Assembly: GCA_021234155.1 (NCBI GenBank)
Contig: JAJEKV010000017.1
Span: forward strand, 10,053,525 to 10,117,524
DNA from: Isoetes taiwanensis
Lineage: Eukaryota > Streptophyta > Lycopodiopsida > Isoetales > Isoetaceae
Direction of reading: 5' to 3'
Length of the DNA stretch: 64,000 nt
Shown here one piece after another: positions 54,461 through 64,000 of this stretch. A model generated the notes under the pieces. That model was given only the letters and a program-made list of their open reading frames with translations. It ran no database searches and was not told the DNA's origin. The first letter of the stretch is position 1. The number at the start of each line of letters is the position of its first letter. The position numbers and the translations under genes are program-made.

Positions 54461-56932
54461 TGTTAGCCTAAAACCTGGAACTTTAGTCTAACCTCAAAGG
54501 AAGCTCAAACAAAGTGGTTAGAACCTCCAGATCACTTAGGGTGATCAATCCTTGTCATATGAAACAAGAAAAGTCATTTTGAAGTGCTAGTTTTTTCAAA
54601 ATCACTAGAATCCCTGAAACTGAAAAAACTGTCAGAGCAAAATCTGACCTTGCAGACACACCTTGTGGGATTTTTGAGATCTGATTGGTGGTATAGATGA
54701 TCAACAAGCAGAGGAAATTTGTGGTGAAAATTTGGCTTGATTTGAATAAAGGAGGGTCAAGGAAATCAAGGTCAAAGTCAGGTCAAAAGGTTGGCCAGTG
54801 CCAAAACAGAGAGCCAAAATTTGCAGATGGAGTCTGGTAGGGAATTTTGAGTTGGGATTTGTGCAGGCAGCTTCAGAATAGCCTCTAGATCACATGCATA
54901 AGGTCTAAATAGCAAAAAGATGTTTTAGTTTTTCTGTAAGTAGCCAAAGCCTCAAGAAAAGAACCAACTCTGCAACAGTTATGAAAAAAAGTCTTTTTAT
55001 ATGTTTTCTCTGAATGTATAGGTTTCTAGGATTTTTATGAGGATGAAATACAACTACCTGAAGAGGATATAACTCTGAATAAATATTCTTGGCTTTATTC
55101 TTAGTTTTTTAGCTTTAAAAGATCAATGCAGAATTACAAAAAATGGATGTACAACGATGACAAAAAATTTCCAGGCAAAAACCATGCATTATAGCAATGT
55201 GATACAGAAAATTTGATAGTGTCCACAGGGTATTACCAAAGTTTAAAAAATGATAGTGCTTGAGAGCAAATTCCAGGTCTGTCTGAGCCTCTAGAGAGTC
55301 TCAAAACTACCAATGAAGCCAAATGATTATTTGAGTTGTAGTTGAATGTGCCTCAATGTCGAACAAGTCACAACGGGTCAGATCTTCAATTTCGAGCAGA
55401 GCAGAGCAAAATCTGAGTAGAGCAGAGTAAGATAATATCAAAATATTTAAGGCGCCAAGATCACAGAGGTCTATCTCTGAGGGGACGTGTTGATTTGATC
55501 TGTATTGCTGGCTTAAGAACCGTTCTTCCCACAACCTAGCTCGGCCGAGTGATTTAAGGCCAAATTTGAGCAATTTCTCTTGGATCAAGTGCCACAGAGG
55601 ATCCCCAAGGTCTCGGAAAAGGTTCAGGAGATAATTTCGGGTGAAAATTGGCGGGCTTCAATCAAATTTAGGCACGAATTGGCCGAATTTAGCAGTCTCC
55701 CCTATTTTTTAGGGTTCATCGAAAAATTCTAAAGGGTTATATATCCCACAGGCTGAAATGGTTTTGGAGGCTTAGGTATATAACGAATGATGCTGACGTG
55801 TTTAATAAACTTGTGTGCCACGCAGAGGGGACTACCAGCCCGTGCCTGGCCCCCACGCCCTGCTGCCACGTGGAAATGAGATGAAAATGGGGGGGTGATG
55901 TGGAGATGATGTGGAAATAGATAGGGTAGATAGGCTAGAATGGGTTTTTTATTTTTTATGGCACGCATCCCAAGAATCCAAATTTGAAGGCCTTTACAAG
56001 GGTTTTTTCAAAATTTTAAAAGGCCAAATTAGCTCTTTTTCGCCAATCTTTCTATCTAGAGAAATTTTAGGTTGAGCTGAAACACTTCAATTTTTTGCCC
56101 TTTTGACCCATGGTCAATGAATACTGCAACTTGGAGATGGTGAAAAAATCATGGGAAAAAGATGGGGAAAAGTTGCAAATAGGCTATAATAGGGTTTAGG
56201 AAGATGAGAGGAGGGTGAAAATTGAGTTTTCTTGCCTTTTTCGTTTTTTCCAGATCATTAGGGGGCAATTCTCAAATGAAGGTAGGACCAATAAAAAATG
56301 GGTAATGGAATGATGAGAAAAGGACTCAAAGGTGGAAAAAAATGGTGAAAGAAAGGTTTTTGAAGGCTCTTGGGATATAAAAAAGGTAGATACAAGATGA
56401 ATGGAATGGAGAAAAATGGGTACCTCTGTAGCACTTGATTTCATCTCATATTGTTTCTAAAGCTCAAATCATACCTCATGGTGAAAATAGGTTTGCTCAA
56501 AAACCTAAGGGTCTTCCAAACTTCTATAAGGGTCTTCCAAACTTCAAGGCTAGAATAAGAGCAAATTTCACTTCCAAGATGGCATTATCATGTGTGTGAC
56601 CTCAAACTACTAACGCAACTCAAGTAAGCTTCATAAGGTTGAACTTTGGTAAAATGCCATGTGGCTCCTTGATAAACGTGCTATAGCCTTTGCCTGGTCT
56701 TCAAATCAAAGGGAAAATGTTAAACAAATGGGAATGTGTCTAGAAAGGTGTTTTACCTCAAGGAAAAGACTGGGCTATAATATGAGATCCCCAATGCCTT
56801 CCAATCTTGGTCAAATGTCTTCCAAACTCTAATGGGATCACAATAGCCTGGAACTTTTTCTTAGAGGAAATATAAATGAAACAAAAGGTTTGATACATAG
56901 ATGCTGGTCCATGTTGCCAAAAATGGGCAACA
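54461..56932 (-). repeat. 3' LTR of element D
   Basis: The LTR is 2472 bases, from TGTTAGCCTAAAACC to GGGCAACA on the plus strand. Its first 1.04 kb matches 62954-64000 almost base for base. The element-sense start folds as a hairpin (TGTTGCC ... GGCAACA, 6-base loop), like the LTR start of B. Its right border is set by that hairpin and the change to internal sequence. Confidence 0.88.
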
Positions 56933-57537
56933 TCTCCTCAAAGGAAAGAATAGGCTGGTCCCCTCAGCCTAACAGATGTAAACTTAGACTGAGGATCTTC
57001 AGATAATGCAAAAATTTACTGGTGCAGGTAGCAGAATGATGTAGAATGATGAAAGAGAGTGGTATGAGTATGAGATGAACTCTGCTATGGTGGAAATGTG
57101 GTGCATAGCATTGTAGGGAATGAAAATAAAAGAATAGAAGGCTGAAATGGTAGGTAAGGCAACTTATAGGCAGATGGAAATGGAGGAAAAAAGAATGAAC
57201 CTGCATATGACAGTAAAATCAAAGTTAGCATGAGTGCCAAGCAAGATATGGAAAATTATATATGGATAGCACTCTAGAACTCCAATGAAGAAGCAAGGTC
57301 TCATGAAGAATAGGCCAGTTTAAAAGACAGGTGAAATGTTTTGACAAATGGCCCTGTCATGACAACATAGAACTCATTAGTAGGTAATAATCAAAGTCTT
57401 ATCTCCTGTGGCCACATCCCTGCAGCTAAACAGAAACAAACACTATTAAACCTCAAAGGAAATATGCAAATCAAAAGAAATTTTAAAACCTCAACTTTAA
57501 AGCTATAAACTAACCTATTCTAAGCTAGAACAAATGT
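56933..57537 (-). other. 3' untranslated internal region of D
   Basis: No ORF of note. The polypurine candidate is CCTTTGAGGAGA directly before the LTR in element sense. The word CAGCCTATTCTTTCC occurs at the same place in B (CAGCCTATTCTTTTAG). Confidence 0.6.
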
Positions 57538-59039
57538 CTATATAGAAGTGAATAGGCTTAAGCAGGCATGCTGAGGCCAATATCTTTTAAGGTGTTGAAT
57601 ATTAATAGGGTTTGGCAACTCTAAACCTGTACTAAGATCTGTCAATCTATAAGATGAGCAGCCAGCCTCTTCTAAAATCTGATAAGGACCCTCCCAGGGG
57701 TTTTCAAACTTGGAAAGCTTTCCTTCATCTGAAGCATTCCACTTCAGAACTAATTCCATAGGTGCAAACTTATCTTGTAGTTTGTGAGCAGCCTTAAAAG
57801 CTGCTGCACTCTTAGCCTTCTTCAGCAAGTTGTAATTCTCTGCAACAAACCTTTCTTCATCCAATTTTAACAGAACTTCATACCTGTGCTTCAAGGCTTC
57901 AGAAAACTCCAACTCAAGCTTGAGTGCCATCCTTAAAGAGGGTATCTCTAACTCGACTGGAATGACAGCCTCTACTCCATATACTAAACTGAAAGGTGAG
58001 GCATTAGTAGCTGCTTTAGAGGTAATTCTATGAGCCCAAAGAGCATCATATAATTTCAAGTGCCAATCCCTTTGGTTTTGGCAAATTGTTTTCTGCAAAA
58101 TACCCTTAAGCACTTTGTTAGTAGACTCAGCTTGGCCATTTCCTTGAGGATAATAGGCTGAGCTTTTCACATGCTTGATCTTGAGGCTTGAAACAAGGAA
58201 ATTAATCACCTCATTAATAAAAGTAGAGCCTCTATCAGTCAAAATTTTAAAGGGAATGCCAAACCTAGAGCAAATATTCTCATGCAAAAATCTAGCAGTA
58301 GTATGGGCATTTGCTTTCCTGTAAGGGTGCTGCTTCTGACCACTTAGTGAACAGATCTCAGAGCTACAACAATGTATTCATCTTCGGGCTGAGGATGGAG
58401 GATTGATAGGGCCAACATAGTCCAATCCCCAAACTTGAAATGGGCGGGGAGACAATTCCTCAGAAGAGGAGCGGGGATGCAAGATTCTTTTGCCAAAGAT
58501 CTGGCATTGATGACAAGTCTTTATAACATCATAACAATCTTTAAATAAATGAGGCCAAAAGTAACCAGACCTCAATATTTTCTTGGCAGTTGTGTCTGCT
58601 GCAAAATGACCACCACAAACACCTTTGTGATTTTTTCAAAGAAGTACCGGGCAGCTTCATCTTCATCAACACACCTTAAAAGTACACCATCCCTGTTTAC
58701 CTTGCACAAAATGTCACCAACCAAGGAGTAAGTCAGACATTTTAACTTAAACTTGTAAGCTTGGCTTTTTGAAAATTCAGAAGGTATCTCTTGATACTGA
58801 AGGAATCTCCTAATAGGTTGTTGCCAACCTTGAGCTTGTATATCTGACAAGTCCTGCTCATTTACAACAAGGTTAGTCATTTCTTCTTCTTGTACAACCT
58901 CCTCATGTTCAAAGTAGGCAGCAGGTAAGTATAAACTTGGGTTGTTCAATACATGAATGACCTTTACCTTTAAATCATAAGATTGGAGCCTACAAGCCCA
59001 TCTATGAAGCTTGGGTTTTTCTAATTTCTTACCATACAA
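57538..59039 (-). pseudogene. Element D connection and integrase
   Basis: The connection reads YGKKLEKPKLHRWACRLQSY and LPAAYFEHEEVVQEEE; the zinc finger is damaged by a frame shift near 58640 and resumes with CHQCQIFGKR. The core has WGLDYVGPINPP (first Asp), a shift near 58330, then LTDRGSTFINEV (second Asp) and YPQGNGQAEST (Glu): the full D,D(35)E set. The end reads NPINIQHLKRYWPQHA without chromodomain. This is the only integrase core in the window with all three acidic residues. Confidence 0.88.
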
Positions 59040-59063
59040 AAAAGGCTTGGGGTTCTGCTACAT

Positions 59064-60683
59064 CTAGATAGTGGCTTGGGATTTTTGTAGAAGATGTCCC
59101 TGTCTTTCTATCAAAAAGATGAGAGCAGCAGCACTCCTTTCTACCTTAGCATACCTCTCTTCAGTTTGAGACCATTGTTTGCTTGCAAAAGCAATGGGGT
59201 GCCTATCCTGCAAAATGGCAACTCCAGCAGCCTTTTTAGTAATGGTTATATAAACTTTAAATGGTAACGAAAGGTCTGGAGTTTTTAAAAGTGTAGAATG
59301 GCAAATAGCCTCTATGATCTGCAAAAAAGCCCTTTCACACTCATTAGTCCAAACAACAGGCCTATATTTACTTTCTCTTTTACTAACTTGGCCTATTCTA
59401 GTCAATTTAGAGATGGGACTAATAAGGTGAGAGAAATTAGGCACATACACCCTTAAGAAAGAAGTCATTCCCATAAATCCCTTGACCTCTTTAATTGTCC
59501 TGGGTGTTTGAAGCTTTTTTAGAGCTATGATCTTCTCTTCAGCTACTTGAAGGCCTTGAGCAGAAACCTCATGACCTAAAAGCTGGCCTTTGGATGCCAA
59601 AAAGATGCACTTCTTTGGATTTAGATTAACTCCCGTCTGTCTGCACAATGTAAATATCCTTGTTAGCTCTGAAATATGAACATTTGTATCAGTACCTAGG
59701 CATAAATCATCAAGATAGACTCTGAATTGCTCATGAGTCATGCTTGCAAAGACAGTATCCATAGCTCTCTGAAATGTAGCAGGGGCATTCATTAATCCAA
59801 AAGGCATCCTTTTCATTGCATAAGTGCCCCATGGAGTAATGAAGGATGTCTTTGGCTGATCCTCCTTTTTGATGCTAATCTGATTAAAACCAGAGAAACC
59901 ATCCAAAAATGAGTACATAGACTTGCCAGCCACTGCATAAAGAATTTCTTCCAAAAAAGGCAAAGGGTAACAATCTTTAATAGTAGCTTTATTTAGATCT
60001 CTATAATCCACACATATTCTTAGAGAACCATTCTTTTTTAGAACTGGAACAATACAAGAAACCCAAGAAGGGTTCACAATGTCAACTATCAAACCTGACT
60101 CCTGCATTTTGAATAATTCCTGCTTGATAAGATCTAAAAGTGAGGAATTAATCCTTCTCAATCTCTGCATAACAGGTTTAGTATCTTCACGAACTTTTAT
60201 CTCAAACTCACAAATGCTTCTATCAACCCCTTTCAACTCTGAATATTCCCATGCAAAAACATCCACCCAATCTTCAAAGTACTTAACCATTTTACCTTTG
60301 CATTCCTCTTCATATAGATCTCCCATTTGCAAAGTTCTGGACATACCTCCCTTATGCACTTCAAGCTCTTTGTGTGATTCCTCTTGTGCTAGGTTGATGG
60401 TCAAGATAGGATGAAATTGAGAGAGCCCATCTTCATCTAGAACATCTTCCTTGATAGCTCCCTCAGATAGATACTCTAAGAGTGTCTTCCTGCACAAAGA
60501 ATCAGCCTCAAAGTTTTTGGACTTTGGAATATGATAAATCTCCCAATGATCAAAAAAAGTTAGCAATTCTCGAGCTTGTGTGTTCAGATCCTCCATATCT
60601 TGATGCTTTGTTTGGTATTCTCCCAAAATCTGTTTGCAAACGAGTTGTGAGTCTCCATAGATAACAATATAGGAAATATTCAT
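59064..60683 (-). CDS. Element D RNase H end, linker, reverse transcriptase and RNase H remnant
   Basis: An open frame of 539 codons. It begins in the upstream RNase H (IVIYGDSQLVCKQIL, FEADSLC) and passes the linker (WVDVFAWEYSELKGVD) to RT: LRICVDYRDLNKATIKDCYP, DGFSGFNQISI, PFGLMNAPATFQ, VYLDDLCLG, NLNPKKCIF. The RNase H fold after RT has YITITKKAAGVAIL where the Asp should be, then VERSAAALIFLIERQGHLLQ. It ends at 59064 by a stop. RT looks able to work by its motifs. Confidence 0.9.
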   Translation of the reverse strand: MNISYIVIYGDSQLVCKQILGEYQTKHQDMEDLNTQARELLTFFDHWEIYHIPKSKNFEADSLCRKTLLEYLSEGAIKEDVLDEDGLSQFHPILTINLAQEESHKELEVHKGGMSRTLQMGDLYEEECKGKMVKYFEDWVDVFAWEYSELKGVDRSICEFEIKVREDTKPVMQRLRRINSSLLDLIKQELFKMQESGLIVDIVNPSWVSCIVPVLKKNGSLRICVDYRDLNKATIKDCYPLPFLEEILYAVAGKSMYSFLDGFSGFNQISIKKEDQPKTSFITPWGTYAMKRMPFGLMNAPATFQRAMDTVFASMTHEQFRVYLDDLCLGTDTNVHISELTRIFTLCRQTGVNLNPKKCIFLASKGQLLGHEVSAQGLQVAEEKIIALKKLQTPRTIKEVKGFMGMTSFLRVYVPNFSHLISPISKLTRIGQVSKRESKYRPVVWTNECERAFLQIIEAICHSTLLKTPDLSLPFKVYITITKKAAGVAILQDRHPIAFASKQWSQTEERYAKVERSAAALIFLIERQGHLLQKSQATI

Positions 60684-62091
60684 GAACCTTGCTTCTCAGA
60701 GGGCCTGCAATGAGGGCCCTATACTCTGCTGCATTAGAAGAAATATTAGGATGAATTCTCCCTATCTTAGTCATGAGCTTAAGATCTGCATCCTTCAGAA
60801 TAGCAGCAGAAGAAGCAATCCCTAATTTTTTAGACATACCTCCATCAAACCAAAGGTAGGCCTTGTTTTCTTTTGGATCAGAGAACTCTACATGAGCAAA
60901 GTTGATAACTTCTTCACTCATATCAACATCTAGACCTAAACTGTAAACTCCTAGCTCCTCTTCCTGCAATATATCCACATCTATGAACCTAATATTAGCA
61001 GAGGGGTCAGTTTTGTTTACCAATTTCATGGAAGTTGCTCCATTTGAAATAGTGCAAATGCCTTCAGACCATATAGGCCTAGCATCTACTGTTTTCATCC
61101 ACCTTCTTCCCAATAATAAATCATAGATGTTAGCATGGTTAACATTTTCAAAATCAACAACCACAAATGTAGCTAAAACAATGATTCCTCCTGTATTAAC
61201 AGACACATTCCTCACCACTCCTTTTGGTACTACCTTAGCATTGGAAAAGGATTTTAGAACAATAGAGGTATTGTCTTCTACCTTGAGATTCAGTGTTTTC
61301 ATAACATGATAAGGCATGACATTTAGAGAATAACCTCCATCCAGCAAGACCTTATCTAAATGGGAAGTACCTATAGTAGCACTACAAGTAAAAGCACCTA
61401 GATCTTCAGTGTGCTCAGGTAAGGCTACAGAAATGTTGTTGCAAGTCTCTGCAGCAATTTCTTCAACATTTTGGGTATTCTTGATAAACTTTTCCCTGTA
61501 TGATGGCGCAATCCTCAATAGAGTTAGTAAGTCTACAGTAACCTTGGAGTTTTTCATAAGCAATTCAAATTCATCAAGCTCAGAATCTTTCTGTTTATAC
61601 CTTTGAGCAGGGGGAGGGGCTATATTCTGGGGATTTGGCTGAAATGTTACCTTAGGAGTTGTAATTGGTGGAACAGAACTTGCAGAGGTACCTGAATGGA
61701 GCCTAGCACGTGTTTGCACAACCATAACATCTTGTTCTTCTTGCTCTTCTGCACAGGTCTCAATAAAACTAACATTTGACACCTGTTTACCTTTTTCTTG
61801 CTTTGCAAGGTAATTCTTGACACTGCAGAACTTCTCCTCATGACCTATCTCTTTACAAAAAGAACAAACAGGACATTCTCTACCAAAATGGCCCCTTTTG
61901 TGGCATTTAGGACAAGATCTTGCAAAGCAATTTTCAGCCCTATGATAGGGCTTACCACAGTTTGTACATTCAGGTATGGTAGAGCTAGAAGAAAGAGCAT
62001 TGTTACTATTTTTTAACTCCATGAGTTGTTTGGTAACTTCTAGAAGAGCTTCAGATACCTTACTTATCTCAGATTTCATTTTAAAAACCAC
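60683..62091 (-). pseudogene. Element D gag end, protease and upstream RNase H start
   Basis: Three zinc knuckles: CTNCGKPYHRAENC, CPKCHKRGHFGREC and CSFCKEIGHEEKFC. Then a charged linker, protease-like KVLLDGGYSLNVMPYHVM, YDLLLGRRWMKTVDARP, and the RNase H start YLWFDGGMSKKLG with SSNAAEYRALIAG. A one-base shift near 60700 sends the frame elsewhere (to 60550); the domain continues in the next ORF. Confidence 0.88.
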
Positions 62092-62919
62092 GAGGGTCTA
62101 ACTCTTCGACTTTTGGCTTCTTCTTTTTCCTTCGAACTGCATACACGGGGACAAAGATTAGCATAATGTAACTCTGCTTCGATATCATGATGAGGAGGGT
62201 AGAATGGATCTCTGACTTCTTCATCAGGCAAATAGCTTAGCATTTCTACTAAATCTACAGCCTTTACAAATGTCTTATGGATAGAATCTAGCTCACCAAA
62301 CTTTTGAAGTTTTAATAACTTCCTATAGATCTTAGGCACGGACATCAAACCTCCGATAAAGGAAGCAACCCGGATGCAAAGTTGGGTGGGAAACATGGTT
62401 CCTATTACACACGAGATAAGAGTTAAATCTTTCCACATATCTTGTTTCACACTTTCACCGATTTAATAGAAAAGGAATTGAGCTCAAAAACAAGATCCGG
62501 GGTGAAGTAGTCTTACCAAACCTTGACAGAAATCTTTGTTCCAATTCATCCCACTTAGTACCTATTGACAGTTCAAAATCCAACCAGGACCTGGCCTCAT
62601 CACCTTTCATGCATTTGGCAAACTCAGCAAACCTGGTACCTTTCTTCTTTCCATGCTCCTCATAATATTCTTCAAAAGTCTTCAAGAAATGGTTAGCATT
62701 AATGGAAGAATCATAACAAGGGAAGAAAGCAGTACTGAGAAGCTCAAAATGATAAGGAGCTTGTGGAGGAAAAGGCAAAGTAGAAACATTTGTAACATTT
62801 GTGGTGGAACTGGTAGCCACTTTCATGCTTACCCCTACTAAATCTGGTTGACCTGTTACCTCAGATGGTCCAGCAGGCTCAGCAGGCTCAGCAGACTTTC
62901 TTGGTGCCATGGAGTTCAA
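62076..62919 (-). pseudogene. Element D gag, N-terminal part
   Basis: Starts MNSMAPRKSAEPAEPAGPSE; the second Met aligns with the B start. It has FLKTFEEYYEEHGKKKGTRF, WDELEQRFLSRFGK and, after a shift near 62450, VASFIGGLMSVPKIYRKLLK. The segment holding the B motif HGESVHQYVERFNLY is damaged. Ends in SWFLK stop, just before the zinc-knuckle frame at 62091. Confidence 0.87.
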
Positions 62920-62934
62920 CTTCCAGGTGAATAT

Positions 62935-62953
62935 CTCGGTAGAACCTCTAAAA
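62935..62953 (-). promoter_or_regulatory. Candidate primer-binding site of D
   Basis: TTTTAGAGGTTCTACCGAG directly follows the 5' LTR end in element sense and lines up with TTTTGGAGGTCCTACTGGG in B. The G-to-A change in TGG would weaken pairing with a tRNA CCA end. Confidence 0.5.
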
Positions 62954-64000
62954 TGTTAGCCTAAAACCTGGAACTTTAGTCTAACCTCAAAGGAAGCTCA
63001 AACAAAGTGGTTAGAACCTCCAGATCACTTAGGGTGATCAATCCTTGTCATATGAAACAAGAAAAGTCATTTTGAAGTGCTAGTTTTTTCAAAATCACTA
63101 GAATCCCTGAAACTGAAAAAACTGTCAGAGCAAAATCTGACCTTGCAGACACACCTTGTAGGATTTTTGAGATCTGATTGGTGGTATAGATGGTCAACAA
63201 GTAGAGGAAATTTGTGGTGAAAATTTGGCTTGATTTGAATAAAGGAGGGTCAAGGAAATCAAGGTCAAAGTCAGGTCAAAAGGTTGGCCAGTGCCAAAAC
63301 AGAGAGCCAAAATTTGCAGATGGAGTCTGGTAGGGAATTTTGAGTTGGGATTTGTGCAGGCAGCTTCAGAATAGCCTCTAGATCACGTGCATAAGGTCTA
63401 AATAGCAAAAAGATATTTTAGTTTTTCTATAAGTAGCCAAAGCCTCAAGAAAAGAACCAACTCTGCAACAGTTATGAAAAAAAGTCTTTTTATATGTTTT
63501 CTCTGAATGTATAGGTTTCTAGGATTTTTATGAGGATGAAATACAACTACCTGAAGAGGATATAACTCTGAATAAATATTCTTGGCTTTATTCTTAGTTT
63601 TTTAGCTTTAAAAGATCAATGCAGAATTACAAAAAATGGATGTACAACGATGACAAAAATTTTCCAGGCAAAAACCATGCATTATAGCAATGTGATACAG
63701 AAAATTTGATAGTGTCCACAGGGTATTACCAAAGTTTAAAAAATGATAGTGCTTGAGAGCAAATTCCAGGTCTAGAGAGTCTCAAAACTACCAATGAAGC
63801 CAAATGATTATTTGAGTTGTAGTTGAATGTGCCTCAATGTCGAACAAGTCACAACGGGTCAGATCTTCAATTTCGACAGAGCAGAGCAAAATCTGAGTAG
63901 AGCAGAGTAAGATAATATCAAAATATTTAAGGCGCCAAGATCACAGAGGTCTATCTCTGAGGGGACGTGTTGATTTGATCTGTATTGCTGGCTTAAGAAC
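62954..64000 (-). repeat. 5' LTR of element D, partial
   Basis: The first 1047 bases of the LTR on the plus strand, nearly identical to 54461-55508 with few substitutions and small deletions (for example a 10-base loss near 63770), so D inserted more recently than B or A by LTR divergence judged by eye. Confidence 0.92.

Larger units (their letters stand above)
54461..64000 (-). mobile_element. Ty3-type LTR retrotransposon D, 5' LTR cut by window end
   Basis: 3' LTR 54461-56932, internal 56933-62953, 5' LTR from 62954 to beyond 64000. Element-sense order: gag with three zinc knuckles, protease, RNase H, linker, RT, RNase H remnant, integrase. It is the most complete pol in the window but has breaks in gag, in the upstream RNase H and around 58600-59060. 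D is inserted in C; the left flanking five bases are CCTCA, the partner lies outside the window. Confidence 0.93.

Overview
The window looks like a large, repeat-dominated plant nuclear genome. The signs are nested Ty3-type LTR retrotransposons, two kinds of non-LTR elements (LINEs), tRNA-like SINE heads, a MITE-like element, a very long GA microsatellite and decayed pentatricopeptide-repeat (PPR) genes with the PLS/E-type layout that only land plants carry in number. I see no operons, rRNA, true tRNA gene or CRISPR array. The PPR style and LTR families would fit a fern or another non-flowering plant, but that is a guess.

Layout. 1-2485 is the right end of a pol-less LTR element (F, + strand). 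2486-5879 is unassigned sequence with two SINE-like heads. 5880-17690 is a LINE (minus) into which a 10.7-kb Ty3 element (B, 6304-16967, minus, TSD CTACC) has jumped; B carries a LINE-tail insertion in its gag and has lost two key pieces of pol. 17691-20698 holds a second LINE copy (+). 20699-21499 is an intact, unrecognised 266-codon ORF, the best candidate for an ordinary gene. 21500-25137 holds LINE remnants and weak host-like ORFs. 25143-35170 is a structurally complete LTR element (A, minus, TSD TTAGC) with no recognisable pol and an ORF that opens like the histone H3 tail. 35176-36658 is unassigned. 36659-41430 is an L1-type LINE (minus), interrupted in its reverse transcriptase. 41560-42470 is an old LTR remnant. 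43610-47172 holds two decayed copies of a PPR gene (minus). 47455-50525 is a deleted autonomous-type Ty3 element (E) whose LTR resembles those of A and F. 50526-54460 is a broken Ty3 element (C) interrupted by element D (54461 to beyond the window end).

How the parts relate. E keeps a normal RNase H and a tRNA-Met type primer site, and its LTR ends match A and F, so an E-like element is a plausible helper for the pol-less A/F family. B, C and D form a separate lineage in which a second RNase H sits between protease and reverse transcriptase while the usual RNase H after reverse transcriptase has lost its catalytic Asp; B has then lost the second RNase H as well. The LINE family found at 5880-6303/16973-17690, 19035-20389 and 24335-24930 ends in a TTCTA-type repeat and carries a folded 3' UTR hairpin whose paired arms change together between copies.

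Limits: boundaries given by target-site duplications are firm; domain calls come from motif reading without database search; intergenic stretches are called empty only in the sense that I recognise nothing in them.
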